Notes under the pieces: model-generated
The model's input: the letters and a program-made list of their open reading frames with translations, nothing else
Database searches by the model: none
Told to the model about the DNA's origin: nothing
DNA from: Roseomonas sp. HF4
GTDB lineage: Bacteria > Pseudomonadota > Alphaproteobacteria > Acetobacterales > Acetobacteraceae
Length of the DNA stretch: 64,000 nucleotides
Assembly (NCBI RefSeq): GCF_005222755.1
Contig: NZ_STGD01000012.1
Coordinates: 1 to 64,000 of the forward strand
Reading direction: 5' to 3'
Position numbers and translations under genes: made by a program
Shown here: positions 27,885 to 37,537 of the stretch, piece after piece
Numbering within the stretch: the first letter of the stretch is position 1
How the letters are laid out: each line of letters starts with the position of its first letter

Positions 27885-28520
27885 TCAGGCCGCGGGCCAG
27901 CCGGTCGTCAGGTAGTCGAGGTTCGAGATGTCGAGCCAGCCCTGCACGTAGCGCGACGGCACGCCGTCCGCGGCGTCGGCGTGCAGCAGGCCGTTGCGCA
28001 GGCTCATCTTGCGCTGCTTCAGCACGCCGTCGACGGCGCCGTCCGCCGCGTCCGACCTTGCCTGGCCGGCCTCGCCGGTCTCCCACGTGGTGGCGTCGAT
28101 CTGCCGCAGGAAGACGAAGACGTGTTCGTAGGACTGCTTGTACGGATCGGCCTGGATGATGACGATGTCACCGGTCTGCGGCAGGGCGGCGTTGCCCTTC
28201 CTGTGCCTGACGAAGGCCGGGCTGTTGGCGATGGTCGAGATGCCATCGCCGGGAACCAGCCGGCCGCCCAGAGTCGGGCTGTTGCGGTTCAGCAGCGGCC
28301 GCGTGGTGCCCGAGACGCCTTTCGACTTGTTCTCCGACGTCGCCTGGAGCTGCGCCAGCATCCAATGCGGCAGGAAGCTGCAGGTGGTGCCGTAGCCGCG
28401 GCCGTAGCCGGCGCAGACATCCCTTTCGCTCTGGTCGCCGCGGTTGAAGGGCAGGACGGCACGGACGCGCCGGCCGGCGAAGGCGCGGGCAAGGGCTGCG
28501 AATTCGCTGTTGAGCTTCAT
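27885..28520 (-). CDS. Hypothetical protein, possible papain-like cysteine peptidase/amidase fold
   Basis: From the ATG at 28520, 211 residues (MKLNSEFAALARAFAGR...). I do not recognise a family. A TTCSFLPHWML helix (Cys 47), then TGDIVII (about 116-122) and YEHVFVFL (His 133), followed by TTWETGEAGQ, resemble the Cys-His layout of NlpC/P60 or CHAP enzymes. There is no obvious signal peptide. The hairpin at 28620 and ahcY lie upstream, so it may be transcribed from its own promoter in 28521-28619. Confidence 0.6.
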   Translation of the reverse strand: MKLNSEFAALARAFAGRRVRAVLPFNRGDQSERDVCAGYGRGYGTTCSFLPHWMLAQLQATSENKSKGVSGTTRPLLNRNSPTLGGRLVPGDGISTIANSPAFVRHRKGNAALPQTGDIVIIQADPYKQSYEHVFVFLRQIDATTWETGEAGQARSDAADGAVDGVLKQRKMSLRNGLLHADAADGVPSRYVQGWLDISNLDYLTTGWPAA

Positions 28521-28619
28521 GGGACCTCGTGGCGCGACGGGTGCGGTCGCATCCTGCACCCGCCCGACGCGCCCCGCACAGATCCAGATCACCCGCCGCC
28601 ACGGCCCGGATGGCCGATT

Positions 28620-28643
28620 GGGGGCGAAGGTTCCTTCGCCCCC
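28620..28643 (-). terminator. Terminator downstream of ahcY
   Basis: GGGGGCGAAGG-TT-CCTTCGCCCCC is a 24-base near-perfect inverted repeat, 14 bases past the ahcY stop. It probably ends the ahcY transcript before the hypothetical gene. Confidence 0.7.
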
Positions 28644-28657
28644 CACGGCCTCGGCCC

Positions 28658-30061
28658 TCAGTAGCGGTACTGTTCCGCCTTGAACGGCCCCTGCTGGCTC
28701 ACGCCGATATAGGCTGCCTGCTGGTCGGTCATCCGCGTCAGCGTCGCGCCCACCTTGGCCAGGTGCAGCGACGCCACCTTCTCGTCCAGGTGCTTCGGCA
28801 GCACGTAGACCTTGCGCTCGTACTTGCCCGGATTGGTCCAGAGTTCGATCTGCGCCAGCGTCTGGTTCGTGAAGGACGCCGACATCACGAAGGACGGATG
28901 CCCCGTCGCGTTGCCGAGGTTCACGAGGCGGCCTTCGCTCAGCAGGATGATGCGCTTGCCGGTCGGGAACTCGATCTCGTCCACCTGCGGCTTGATGTTG
29001 TCCCACTTGAAGTTGCGCAGGCCCGCGACCTGGATCTCGCTGTCGAAGTGGCCGATGTTGCAGACGATGGCGCGGTGCTTCATCGCGCGCATGTGGTCGA
29101 CCGTGATGACGTCGACGTTGCCGGTCGCGGTGACGAAGATGTCCGCCTGCGGGGCGGCCTGCTCCATCGTCACGACCTCGTAGCCCTCCATCGCGGCCTG
29201 GAGCGCGCAGATCGGGTCGACCTCGCTGACCATCACGCGGCAGCCGGCGTTGCGGAGCGACGCGGCCGAGCCCTTGCCCACGTCGCCGAAGCCGCAGACC
29301 ATCGCGACCTTGCCGGCCATCATCACGTCGGTGCCGCGGCGGATCGCGTCCACCAGCGATTCGCGGCAGCCGTACAGGTTGTCGAACTTCGACTTGGTGA
29401 CGCTGTCGTTCACGTTGATGGCGGGGAACAGCAGCTTCCCCTCCTTCGCCATGTTGTAGAGGCGATGCACGCCCGTCGTGGTCTCCTCCGACACGCCGAC
29501 GATGGCCTTCGCGAGCTCCGCGAACCAGCCCGGCTTGGTCTTCAGGCAGTCCTTGATGAGGGCGAAGAAGACCTCCTCCTCCTCGTTCGTGGGCTTGTCG
29601 AGGAAGGCCACGTCGCCCTGCTCGGCGCGCAGGCCGTAATGGACCAGCAGCGTCATGTCGCCGCCGTCGTCCAGCAGCACGTTCGGCGTGCCGCCATCGG
29701 CCCATTCGAGGGTGCGCTTCACGTACTGCCAGTATTCCGGCAGCGTCTCCCCCTTCACGGCGAACACGGGCGTGCCGGTGGCGGCGATCGCGGCCGCCGC
29801 GTGGTCCTGCGTGCTGAAGATGTTGCAGGACGACCAGCGCACGTCGGCGCCGAGGTGCTTCAGCGTCTCGATCAGCACGGCGGTCTGGATGGTCATGTGC
29901 AGGCAGCCGGCGACGCGCGCGCCCTTCAGCGGCTGCTGCGCGCCGTATTCGGCGCGGGTCGCCATCAGGCCGGGCATCTCGTCCTCGGCCATCGAGATTT
30001 CCTTGCGGCCCCAGCCGGCCAGGGAAAGGTCCTTCACGACGTAGTCGGCGGCAGCGGACAT
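28658..30061 (-). CDS. ahcY: Adenosylhomocysteinase
   Basis: This 467-residue enzyme ([22 protein letters not shown]) splits S-adenosylhomocysteine to adenosine and homocysteine. Visible motifs are [14 protein letters not shown], the NAD-binding [47 protein letters not shown], and the C-terminal PFKAEQYRY ending. An upstream ATG at 30073 is possible; the chosen one fits the family. A palindromic operator-like site lies 80 bases upstream. Confidence 0.96.
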   Translation of the reverse strand: MSAAADYVVKDLSLAGWGRKEISMAEDEMPGLMATRAEYGAQQPLKGARVAGCLHMTIQTAVLIETLKHLGADVRWSSCNIFSTQDHAAAAIAATGTPVFAVKGETLPEYWQYVKRTLEWADGGTPNVLLDDGGDMTLLVHYGLRAEQGDVAFLDKPTNEEEEVFFALIKDCLKTKPGWFAELAKAIVGVSEETTTGVHRLYNMAKEGKLLFPAINVNDSVTKSKFDNLYGCRESLVDAIRRGTDVMMAGKVAMVCGFGDVGKGSAASLRNAGCRVMVSEVDPICALQAAMEGYEVVTMEQAAPQADIFVTATGNVDVITVDHMRAMKHRAIVCNIGHFDSEIQVAGLRNFKWDNIKPQVDEIEFPTGKRIILLSEGRLVNLGNATGHPSFVMSASFTNQTLAQIELWTNPGKYERKVYVLPKHLDEKVASLHLAKVGATLTRMTDQQAAYIGVSQQGPFKAEQYRY

Positions 30062-30140
30062 GCGGTCTCTCACTTCTCTGAACTCGGGATGCGAGGGCGG
30101 GTAGCACGGGCGCGCGGCCAGAGCCAGCGTGAACCATCAG

Positions 30141-30160
30141 ACATAATGATATCTTTATGT
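30141..30160. promoter_or_regulatory. Palindromic operator-like site upstream of ahcY
   Basis: ACATAATGATATCTTTATGT is a 20-base palindrome with one mismatched pair and a central GATATC. It is far more A/T-rich than its surroundings and lies 80 bases before the ahcY start, past the USP stop. ArsR-type SAH-responsive regulators (SahR) control SAM-cycle genes in proteobacteria through AT-rich palindromes of this kind. The regulator's identity here is inference. Confidence 0.6.
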
Positions 30161-30173
30161 CGGGGCGGACGCC

Positions 30174-31019
30174 CTATCGAAACACGATCACCGGAATCCG
30201 GCAGGCGCGCAGGAGCGCCGTGGTGGTGCTGCCGATCAGCAGGGTGCGGATGCGGCTGTGGCCGTAGGCGCCCATGACCAGCAGGTCGATCCCGGCCTCG
30301 CCGACATGGGCGCCGATCGCCTTTTCCGGATCGCCCTCGAGGGTTCGGGCAGTCACCTCGAAGCCGGCGCTGCGCAACGGTGCCGCCGCCTGGTCGAGCA
30401 CGCCGCCGCCCGGTGCCCCGACCGTCACCAGGTGGCATTCGAGGCCCTTCAGCAGGGGCTCGCGCGCCACGTAGTCGACCGCCTTCAGCGCCGCGGGCCC
30501 GCCGTCATGGGCGATCAGGAAGCGCGTGATCGGGCGGAAGGCCCGCGCCGCCACCAGCACGGGCAGCCGGCTTGCCCGCACCACCCGCTCCAGGCTCGCG
30601 CCCAGGTGGCCGCGGGCGAAATCCGCCGCTTCCCCCCGCTTGCCGATCACCAGCAGGTCGGCGCCGGGCTCGAATTCCGCCACCGTGTCCACCAGCGCGC
30701 CGTGGCGCTGGGTGGTCTCGACGTCCGCCACGCCGCCCGCCCGCAGCCGCCGCTCGGCATCGGCCAGCAGCGCGCGCGCGCGGCGCAGCGCCACCTTGCC
30801 GCGCGCGGCATCGAGCGCCGCGAGTTCCGCCAGCAGCTCCTCGGACGCATCGAAGCCCAGGGTCCCGCTGCGGTCCACCGGCACGTCGCCGACCGCGCGT
30901 TCCAGCACGTGCAGCACCTGCACGGTGTCGGCCTTCATGCGCCCGGCAGCCCATGCCGCGTGGTCGTAGACGCTACCGGCGTAGAGCGATCCGTCGGTGC
31001 AGGCCAGGATTCGGGTCAT
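30174..31019 (-). CDS. Universal stress protein, two tandem UspA domains
   Basis: From the ATG at 31019, 281 residues. The first UspA domain begins MTRILACTDGSLYAGSV and ends with DLLVIGKRGEAADFARGHLGASLERVVRASRLPVLV. The second begins RFLIAHDGGPAALKAV and ends with DLLVMGAYGHSRIRTLLIGSTTTALLRACRIPVIV. The GX2GX9GS/T ATP-binding pattern is clear in the second domain (GAYGHSRIRTLLIGSTT). A GAGGAGC site precedes the start. It lies 10 bases downstream of a SulP gene, so the two are likely one operon. Confidence 0.92.
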   Translation of the reverse strand: MTRILACTDGSLYAGSVYDHAAWAAGRMKADTVQVLHVLERAVGDVPVDRSGTLGFDASEELLAELAALDAARGKVALRRARALLADAERRLRAGGVADVETTQRHGALVDTVAEFEPGADLLVIGKRGEAADFARGHLGASLERVVRASRLPVLVAARAFRPITRFLIAHDGGPAALKAVDYVAREPLLKGLECHLVTVGAPGGGVLDQAAAPLRSAGFEVTARTLEGDPEKAIGAHVGEAGIDLLVMGAYGHSRIRTLLIGSTTTALLRACRIPVIVFR

Positions 31020-31029
31020 GGCGTGCTCC

Positions 31030-32511
31030 TCAATGCGTCGCCAGGCGGACGTCGGCGCCCGGCTTGTCATGGAGGGCGAGCCGGTCGACCAGCGTCGCGC
31101 TCGCGGCGTTCATGCCGATGATCTCGACCTCCGTTCCCTCGCGCCGGAACTTCAGCACCACGCGATCCAGCGCGGCAACGGCCGTCAGGTCCCAGATATG
31201 CGCGCCGGAGATGTCGATCACGACGCGCTCGATCGCCTCGCGCAGGTCGAAGGCGTCCGCGAAGGCCTCGGCCGAGGCGAAGAAGATCTGCCCCGTCACG
31301 CAGTAGGTGCGCACCGTGCCGTCGGCCGAGAGCGTGGAGGAGATGCGGAAGATCCGCGCCACCTTGCGCGCGAAGAAGATGCCCGAGAGCAGCACGCCGA
31401 CCAGCACGCCCTGCGCCAGGTCATGCGTCGCGACGGTCACGGCCACCGTCGCGAGCATCACGACGGAGGAGGATTTCGGATGCACACGTAGGTCGCGGAT
31501 CGACTGCCAGGAAAAGGTGCCGATCGAGACCATGATCATCACCGCGACCAGCGCCGGCATCGGGATCTGGCGCACGAGATCCGCCAGCACCAGGATCAGG
31601 AACAGCAGGAAAAGCCCCGCCCACAGGGTCGAGAGCCGGCCGCGCCCGCCCGACTTCACGTTGATGACCGACTGGCCGATCATCGCGCAGCCGGCCATGC
31701 CGCCGAGGAAGCCCGTGACGATGTTGGCGGCGCCCTGGCCGAGGCATTCGCGCGTCTTGTCGGACGGCGTGTCAGTCAACTCGTCCACGATCTGCGCCGT
31801 CATCAGGGATTCGAGCAGCCCGACCACCGCGAGCGTGGCCGAGACCGGCAGGATGATGCCGAGCGTCTCCAGCGTCAGCGGGACCTCGGGCAGCAGGAAG
31901 GCCGGCAGGTCGGCCGGCAGCTCTCCCATGTCGCCGACGGTGCGCACCTCGACGCCGAAGGCCATGGCAAGGGCGGTCAGCACCACGATCGCGACCAGCG
32001 GCGACGGCACCGCCTTCGTCAGCCGCGGGAACAGGTAGATGATGCCGAGCCCCGCGGCGACCATCACATAGGTCATCCAGGTCACGCCGATGAGTTCCGG
32101 CAGCTGGGCCAGGAAGATCAGGATGGCGAGCGCGTTGACGAAGCCCGTCATGACCGACCGCGACACGAAGCGCATCAGCACGCCAAGCCTGAGCGCGCCC
32201 GCAATCAGCTGCAGCACGCCGGCCAGGATCGAGGCCGCCAGCAGGTACTGCAGCCCGTGCTCCTTCACGAGCGTCACCATCACCAGCGCCATGGCCCCCG
32301 TCGCGGCGGAGATCATGCCGGGCCGCCCGCCCGCGAAGGCGATAACCACCGCGATGCTGAAGGACGCGTAGAGCCCGACCTTCGGATCGACGCCCGCGAT
32401 GATCGAGAAGGCGATCGCCTCCGGGATCAGCGCGAGCGCGACCACGGTCCCGGCAAGGATGTCGGCACGGATGTTGGGGAACCATTCGGCGCGCAGGCGG
32501 ACGAGGGACAT
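31030..32511 (-). CDS. SulP-family anion transporter with STAS domain
   Basis: This 493-residue protein starts [21 protein letters not shown]. It has the SulP signature region [27 protein letters not shown], about 10-12 hydrophobic segments, and a C-terminal STAS domain ([40 protein letters not shown]). SulP proteins move sulfate or bicarbonate across the inner membrane. The substrate cannot be told from sequence. Co-transcribed with the downstream USP gene. Confidence 0.92.
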   Translation of the reverse strand: MSLVRLRAEWFPNIRADILAGTVVALALIPEAIAFSIIAGVDPKVGLYASFSIAVVIAFAGGRPGMISAATGAMALVMVTLVKEHGLQYLLAASILAGVLQLIAGALRLGVLMRFVSRSVMTGFVNALAILIFLAQLPELIGVTWMTYVMVAAGLGIIYLFPRLTKAVPSPLVAIVVLTALAMAFGVEVRTVGDMGELPADLPAFLLPEVPLTLETLGIILPVSATLAVVGLLESLMTAQIVDELTDTPSDKTRECLGQGAANIVTGFLGGMAGCAMIGQSVINVKSGGRGRLSTLWAGLFLLFLILVLADLVRQIPMPALVAVMIMVSIGTFSWQSIRDLRVHPKSSSVVMLATVAVTVATHDLAQGVLVGVLLSGIFFARKVARIFRISSTLSADGTVRTYCVTGQIFFASAEAFADAFDLREAIERVVIDISGAHIWDLTAVAALDRVVLKFRREGTEVEIIGMNAASATLVDRLALHDKPGADVRLATH

Positions 32512-32908
32512 GGCGGCACTCCGGGAACGGCGCGCGCCGCGCGGCTGGCGGCGCGGACGGGCGTCGGAGGTCAGGGGCGGCGTGGCAAGGGCCGGAGGGG
32601 CGCTCGGCGGGTCGCGACCGCGACGCGCGGCCGGCGCGCAGGAGTGCTCAGGGCGGGAAGAACATCGGTTTGGGATAGATCGGGCGGCCCCGGGGCACAA
32701 CGGAAAACCGCCCTCCCACGACCGGCGAATGGGCAGGTCGGCCAGTCCCTGCCGTCGGAATGGCCAGGCCGCGACAGGATCGCCCGCGGACGAGGCACGC
32801 TCCCAGCCGCGCGGGGCCGCCCCGACGACCGTGGTTGACGCCCCACGATGGCGCGGTGACAAACGGCCGAAGGCGCGGAATGCGCCGCATCCCTGGGGAA
32901 ACGCCACC
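32512..32908. other. 397-base gap between SulP and TctC
   Basis: This divergent gap holds the promoters of the SulP-USP unit and the TctC-TctB pair. I see no recognisable gene, RNA or repeat. A 91-codon minus-strand frame (32571-32846) is Arg/Pro-rich with no ribosome site and is judged spurious. TTGACG at 32837 could be a -35 element for tctC. Confidence 0.4.
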
Positions 32909-33907
32909 ATGCTCACCCGCCGCTCGCTCGCCGCCCTCGGCGCCCTGCCGCTGCTGCCCGCCGCCGCGCGCGCCCAGGCCTTCCCGGCCCGGGAACTGAC
33001 CGGGATCATCATGTGGGGCGCCGGCGGCGCGACCGACGTGGTGGCCCGCGCCCTGACGCCGCCGGCCGAACGCGCCCTCGGCCAGTCCATCGTGCTGCAG
33101 AACCGGCCGGGCGGCGCCGGCGCCATCTCGGTCCAGGCGGTCGCCACCGCGTCGGCGGACGGCCACACGCTGCTCTACGGCGCCGAGAACCCGCAGCTGC
33201 ACAAGGTGCTCGGCCTCGGCCAGCGGGACTACGCCGACTTCTTCCCGGTCAACGTCACCGCCCGCGGCGTCGCGGTCGTGGTGGCGAACAAGGACAAGCC
33301 CTGGACGTCGATGAATGACGTGGTGGCGGAGGCGCAGCGCACACCCGGCCGCCTCAAGATGGGCGCGACCGGCCCCGGCGGCCTGCCGCACGTGGTCGGC
33401 GCCATGATCAACACGGTCACGCAGATGCGCGTCATCGCCGTGCCCTTCGACGGCGAGGGGCCGGGCCTCACCGCGCTCCAGGGCGGGCATGTGGACTTCA
33501 TGCCGGTCGGCCTTGGCGCCGCGGCCGAGCACATCCGCGCCGGCCGCGTGAAGCCGCTCGCGGTGGTGAACACCGAGCCGGTGCCGACGCTGCCGGGCGT
33601 GGCTCCCATCACGGCGGACCTGCCGGGCATGGCCCGCCTGCTGCCCTGGGGGCCCTTCTACGGCGTCTGGGTGCGGCGCGACGTGCCGGAGGCGGCGCGC
33701 ACGCGCCTCGCCGCGGCGTTCCGCGAGGCGGCGGCGACCGAGGCCTTCACGACGCTGATGGGCAACGCCGGCAACATCATGATGAACATCAGCGGCGACG
33801 AGGCCGACGCCTTCCTCCGCCGCTGGCAGTCGGTCACAGCCTGGACGCTGCAGGAGGCCGGCGCCGCCCGCCGCAGCCCCGAGGAGTTCGGCATCCCGCG
33901 CCCGTGA
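32909..33907 (+). CDS. Tripartite tricarboxylate transporter substrate-binding protein (TctC/Bug)
   Basis: This 332-residue protein has a secretion signal [23 protein letters not shown] with paired Arg, then [81 protein letters not shown] and [13 protein letters not shown], the Bug order. It binds a carboxylate ligand in the periplasm. The receptor differs from canonical Bugs in having MWGAGGATD where most have WPAGGATD. tctB follows with a GTGA overlap. Confidence 0.92.
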   Translation: MLTRRSLAALGALPLLPAAARAQAFPARELTGIIMWGAGGATDVVARALTPPAERALGQSIVLQNRPGGAGAISVQAVATASADGHTLLYGAENPQLHKVLGLGQRDYADFFPVNVTARGVAVVVANKDKPWTSMNDVVAEAQRTPGRLKMGATGPGGLPHVVGAMINTVTQMRVIAVPFDGEGPGLTALQGGHVDFMPVGLGAAAEHIRAGRVKPLAVVNTEPVPTLPGVAPITADLPGMARLLPWGPFYGVWVRRDVPEAARTRLAAAFREAAATEAFTTLMGNAGNIMMNISGDEADAFLRRWQSVTAWTLQEAGAARRSPEEFGIPRP

Positions 33908-34359
33908 CCGCGGCGCCCGCGCGCGCGCCCGGGGAAGCCCTGTTCTGCTGGGCGCTGGTGCTGCTCGGCGCCGGCGTCACCTGGCAGGCGGGCGGCATCG
34001 GTTATTTCGACAGCCCCTCGGCCGCGGGCGTCTTTCCGCTCGCGGCCGGGCTCGCCATGACGCTCGGCGCGCTGGTCGCGGCCGTCTCGGCCACCCGCCG
34101 GGCCGCGCCGGGGTCGGGGCCGGTCCTGCCGAAGGATGTCGCGGCCATCGGCGCGCTGGTGCTGGCCTACATGGCCGGGCTTGAGGCGCTCGGCTTCGTC
34201 GCCGCGTCCTTCCTGTTCCTGCTGCTGGCGATCGGGTGGCTGCAACGCGGGCGATGGCTGCACGCGGGGCTGGTGGCCGGGGGCGCGGTCGCGCTGGTTT
34301 ATGTAGTGTTCCGGCTGGGGTTCCGGGTCGTCCTGCCGCAGGGATGGATCTTCGCGTGA
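33904..34359 (+). CDS. TctB-like small membrane subunit of a tripartite tricarboxylate transporter
   Basis: This 151-residue protein starts at GTG 33904 and has four hydrophobic segments ([91 protein letters not shown]). This is the DUF1468/TctB layout. The large TctA subunit, needed for transport, does not follow: the next gene is on the other strand. Confidence 0.85.
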   Translation: MTAAPARAPGEALFCWALVLLGAGVTWQAGGIGYFDSPSAAGVFPLAAGLAMTLGALVAAVSATRRAAPGSGPVLPKDVAAIGALVLAYMAGLEALGFVAASFLFLLLAIGWLQRGRWLHAGLVAGGAVALVYVVFRLGFRVVLPQGWIFA

Positions 34360-34365
34360 ACGCGG

Positions 34366-34384
34366 GAGGGGACAAAGCCCCCTC
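34366..34384. terminator. Terminator between tctB and the exopolysaccharide operon
   Basis: GAGGGG and CCCCTC flank a 7-base loop (ACAAAGC) in the 33-base gap between two convergent stops. The stem is short but well placed for both strands. Confidence 0.45.
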
Positions 34385-34392
34385 GTGACACG

Positions 34393-36336
34393 CTACCGCG
34401 TCGCGACGGTCCCCTCCGGCGCATGGTCGAATTCCGGCACCAGCCGGCCCAGCTGCTGCAAAGCCGCACGCGGGTTGCCATTGCGCGCCGCGGCCGCAAT
34501 CTCGTCGATCGCGCGCCCGACCAGCGCGGCATCCGCGGTGCGCGGCGTCGCGACCAGCAGGCCGGGATAGGCCGTCGGCCGGGGCGCCTCCTTGCCGTGG
34601 AACAATTCCTCGAACAGCTTCTCACCCGGACGCAGGCCGGTGAAGCGGATCTCGACATCCTCCTCCGGCCGCAGCCCGGCCAGCCGGATCATGCGCCGCG
34701 CGAGATCAACGATCTTCACCGCCTCCCCCATGTCGAGGACGAAGATCCCGCCCTCGGCCAGTTCGGGGGGCATGTTCTCGGGATCGGTGGTGCCGACGAC
34801 GCTGGCCTGCAGCACGAGGCCCACCGCCTCCCGCACCGTCATGAAGTATCGCCGCATGTCGGGATGCGTGACTGTCAGCGGCCCGCCGCGTTCGAGCTGC
34901 CGGCGGAACAGCGGCACGACCGACCCCGTGCTGCCCAGCACGTTGCCGAAGCGCACCGTGATGCAGCGCATGCCGTCCCGGCCGGGGCGGGCCTCGTCGG
35001 TGCGGCCGTGGCGCGCTTCCCGATCGAAGGCCTGGCAGTACATCTCGGCCAGCCGCTTGGACGCACCCATCACGCTGGTCGGGTTCACCGCCTTGTCCGT
35101 CGAAATGAAGACCATCGCCATCGTGCCGACCGCGCGCGCCGCATCGGCCACGACGCGCGTGCCCAGCGCGTTCGTCAGCAGCCCCTCCAGCGGGTCGTTC
35201 TCGACCATCGGCACGTGCTTCAGCGCGGCGGCGTGGAAGACGAGCTCGGGGCGGATCTCCTCGAACAGGCGGCGGATCCGGGCCTCGTCGCGCACATCTG
35301 CAAGCACAGCGCGGCGCGCGACCTCGGGGTGCTTCTCCCGCAATTCGAGGTCGATCTCGTAGAGCACGTATTCGCCGTGATCGAGCAGCGTCAGCGTCGC
35401 CGGCCCGAGCGCCGCCACCTGCCGCGCCAATTCGCCGCCGATCGTGCCGCCCGCGCCCGTGACCAGCACCCGCCGCCCCTGCACCAGCCGCGCCATGCCT
35501 TCCCGGTCGAGCGGCACCTGCGGCCGGTCGAGCAGGTCCTCGATCGACACGGGGCGCAGTTCGACGCGCCGCGCCTCCTCCCCCCCCGCGGGGCCGAGCC
35601 GCGTCGGCGCCGGGGCACGGCGCACCGGCACGCCGTGGCGGTCGGCCGCGTCCAGCACCCCCTCCAGCGCCGGGCCCGACAGGCCCGAGGCCAGCACGAT
35701 CATGGCGGGCAGCCGCGCCTCGGCGCGCAGCGCATCCAGCACCGCCTCGGCGTCCTCGACCGTGCCGAGGATCGGGATGCCCTGCATCCGCCGACCCGCC
35801 TGCCGCGCACGCAGCGACAGGATTCCCGTGACGCGATAGGGCGCTTGCCGGTCGAGCGTCAGGGCACGCAGGAACAGGTCCGTCCCCTCCGCCGCGCCGA
35901 CCAGCAGCACCGCCTGCGCATCCGGCGCCGAGAGACCGGCATGGCGCGACGCCTGCAGCAGCCCCGCGACCCGCCCGGCCAGCAGCAGCGCCGCCAGCGT
36001 CGCGGCGTGGATCAGGGGGAAGGCGGCATTGGGCGGCCGCCAGGCGCCGGCCAGATGCAGCGCGAGCGCGAGCAGCCCGGCCGCCGCCGCCGCCGCGCCG
36101 GCCGCGCCCAGCAGGTCGCGCAGCCCAGCGAAGCGCCAGTACTGCAACGCCAAGCGGAAGGGCGCGCCCGCCACGGCCAGCGCCAGCACGGCGCCGGGCA
36201 GCGCCACCGCCCACCAGCCCGGCGGCGGCCAGGCGCCGGGCGCGGCCGCCCAGACGGCCAGCGGCAGCGCCGCCAGCGCCAGCAGGCTGTCGAGCAGCAG
36301 GTTCAGCAGGATCCGGTGCGAGGGGCCGCGGGCCAT
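34393..36336 (-). CDS. Membrane-bound nucleotide-sugar 4,6-dehydratase (CapD/FlaA1-like)
   Basis: From the ATG at 36336, 647 residues. Four membrane helices fill about the first 130. A first nucleotide-binding domain (AVLLVGAAEGTDLFLRAL) follows, then the catalytic SDR domain: VLVTGAGGTIGGELARQ, VFHAAALKHVPMVE, FISTDKAVNPTSVMGASKRLAEMY and FRFTGLRPGEKLFEELF-type ending. The MGASK replaces the usual YxxxK, as in CapD/WbpM dehydratases. It makes a 4-keto-6-deoxy UDP-sugar for surface glycan. Last gene of the minus-strand operon. Confidence 0.93.
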   Translation of the reverse strand: MARGPSHRILLNLLLDSLLALAALPLAVWAAAPGAWPPPGWWAVALPGAVLALAVAGAPFRLALQYWRFAGLRDLLGAAGAAAAAAGLLALALHLAGAWRPPNAAFPLIHAATLAALLLAGRVAGLLQASRHAGLSAPDAQAVLLVGAAEGTDLFLRALTLDRQAPYRVTGILSLRARQAGRRMQGIPILGTVEDAEAVLDALRAEARLPAMIVLASGLSGPALEGVLDAADRHGVPVRRAPAPTRLGPAGGEEARRVELRPVSIEDLLDRPQVPLDREGMARLVQGRRVLVTGAGGTIGGELARQVAALGPATLTLLDHGEYVLYEIDLELREKHPEVARRAVLADVRDEARIRRLFEEIRPELVFHAAALKHVPMVENDPLEGLLTNALGTRVVADAARAVGTMAMVFISTDKAVNPTSVMGASKRLAEMYCQAFDREARHGRTDEARPGRDGMRCITVRFGNVLGSTGSVVPLFRRQLERGGPLTVTHPDMRRYFMTVREAVGLVLQASVVGTTDPENMPPELAEGGIFVLDMGEAVKIVDLARRMIRLAGLRPEEDVEIRFTGLRPGEKLFEELFHGKEAPRPTAYPGLLVATPRTADAALVGRAIDEIAAAARNGNPRAALQQLGRLVPEFDHAPEGTVATR

Positions 36337-36343
36337 CCCCGCG

Positions 36344-37537
36344 CTATACGGCCCCCACGGCCGCGGTGCCAGCGCCGAGCGGCCGCGCCAGCAGCCCGCG
36401 GTAGAGGCCGACGAGGCGTGCCGCCTCCCCGTCCCAGGAAAACAGCCCCTGTGTCGCGCGCCGCCCGGCAGCGCCCAGCGCGGCGCGCCGCGCCGGTTCC
36501 GCCAGCGCAGCCACCGCGGCGGCGACGACCGCGGGATCGGCCTCGTCCACCAGCACCCCGCAGCCGGCAGCGCGCACCACCGTCGCCACTTCCTCGGCGA
36601 AATGCGGCGCGATGACGGGCAGACCCGCCGCCATGGCGTCGAACAGCTTGTGCGGCAGCGCCAGGCGGTGGTTCTCCTCACCACGCTGGAACAGCACGAG
36701 GGCAATGTCGGCCTCGGCCGCACGCGCCAGGGCGGCGTCCTGCGCCAGCCAGCCCGTCACCTCCACCTGGCCGCCGAGGCCGAGCGCCGCGGCGCGGGCG
36801 CGGAACTCCGGCTCGCTGCCGTCGGTGAAGCGCCCGACCAGCAACAGCCGCGTGCCGGGCGGGCAGAGCGCCAGCGCATCGAGCATCTGCGGCCACCCCC
36901 GCGCCCGCCCGATCGCGCCGAGATGCAGCAGGGTGACCGGCCCCGGGCCGTGCCGGCGCGGTACCCCGCCCGGCGCCGGCGCGTAGTTGCGCACGGCCAG
37001 CACCGGCCGCCCGGCGAACGGCGCGTCGAGGCCGCCCTTGGCCACCACCACCGCATCCGCCGCGCGCCCCATGGCGCGGCAGGCCGCCGCGATGGCGCCG
37101 CGCGCCAGCGGCCGCAGCAGCGCCGGCAGCCGCGCATCGAGCCGGGAGGGATAATGTTCGTGCACGTCGAGCACGACGCGCGCGCCGCAGCGCCGCGCGG
37201 CGAGCAGCGCGGCAAGCCAGGCATCCGGTTCCGAGGCGTGGATCACCGCCGGGCGCAACGCCGCCGCCTGCCGCGCCAGCGCCAGCAGCCCCAGCCCGCG
37301 CCGGTGCCGGTGCGTCACGATGCCGACGCCGTCCACCGCCGTCGGCGCCCCGGCGCCGCCGGGACAAAGATGCAGCACGCGATGCCCGGCCGCCGCGAGC
37401 GCCGCGCCTTCCTTGCGCACGACGCGCACATCGGCCGCCGGATGCGCTGCCGAGAGCATCAGCACGAGGGGCGCGGGCGTGCCGGGCGACAGGGCCGGGC
37501 TCGCCGCCACCCCGTCCGACCCCAGGAAAACGTTCAT
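36344..37537 (-). CDS. Glycosyltransferase, GT4-like
   Basis: This 397-residue GT-B protein has an N-terminal acceptor domain (SAAHPAADVRVVRKEGAALAAAGHRV, VIHASEPDAWLAALLAARR, VVLDVHEHYPSRL) and a donor domain (VTLLHLGAIGRARGWPQMLDAL, LPHKLFDAMAAGLPVIAPHFAEEVATVV). It transfers a sugar onto the growing repeat unit in the cytosol. Its start overlaps the wecB stop by 4 bases. Donor and acceptor cannot be told. Confidence 0.88.
   Translation of the reverse strand: MNVFLGSDGVAASPALSPGTPAPLVLMLSAAHPAADVRVVRKEGAALAAAGHRVLHLCPGGAGAPTAVDGVGIVTHRHRRGLGLLALARQAAALRPAVIHASEPDAWLAALLAARRCGARVVLDVHEHYPSRLDARLPALLRPLARGAIAAACRAMGRAADAVVVAKGGLDAPFAGRPVLAVRNYAPAPGGVPRRHGPGPVTLLHLGAIGRARGWPQMLDALALCPPGTRLLLVGRFTDGSEPEFRARAAALGLGGQVEVTGWLAQDAALARAAEADIALVLFQRGEENHRLALPHKLFDAMAAGLPVIAPHFAEEVATVVRAAGCGVLVDEADPAVVAAAVAALAEPARRAALGAAGRRATQGLFSWDGEAARLVGLYRGLLARPLGAGTAAVGAV

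Noticed and set aside
30062..30140. An SAH riboswitch before ahcY
   Set aside because: I could not recognise the conserved pseudoknot core in this short stretch. A covariance search would be needed; the palindrome is the better-supported signal.
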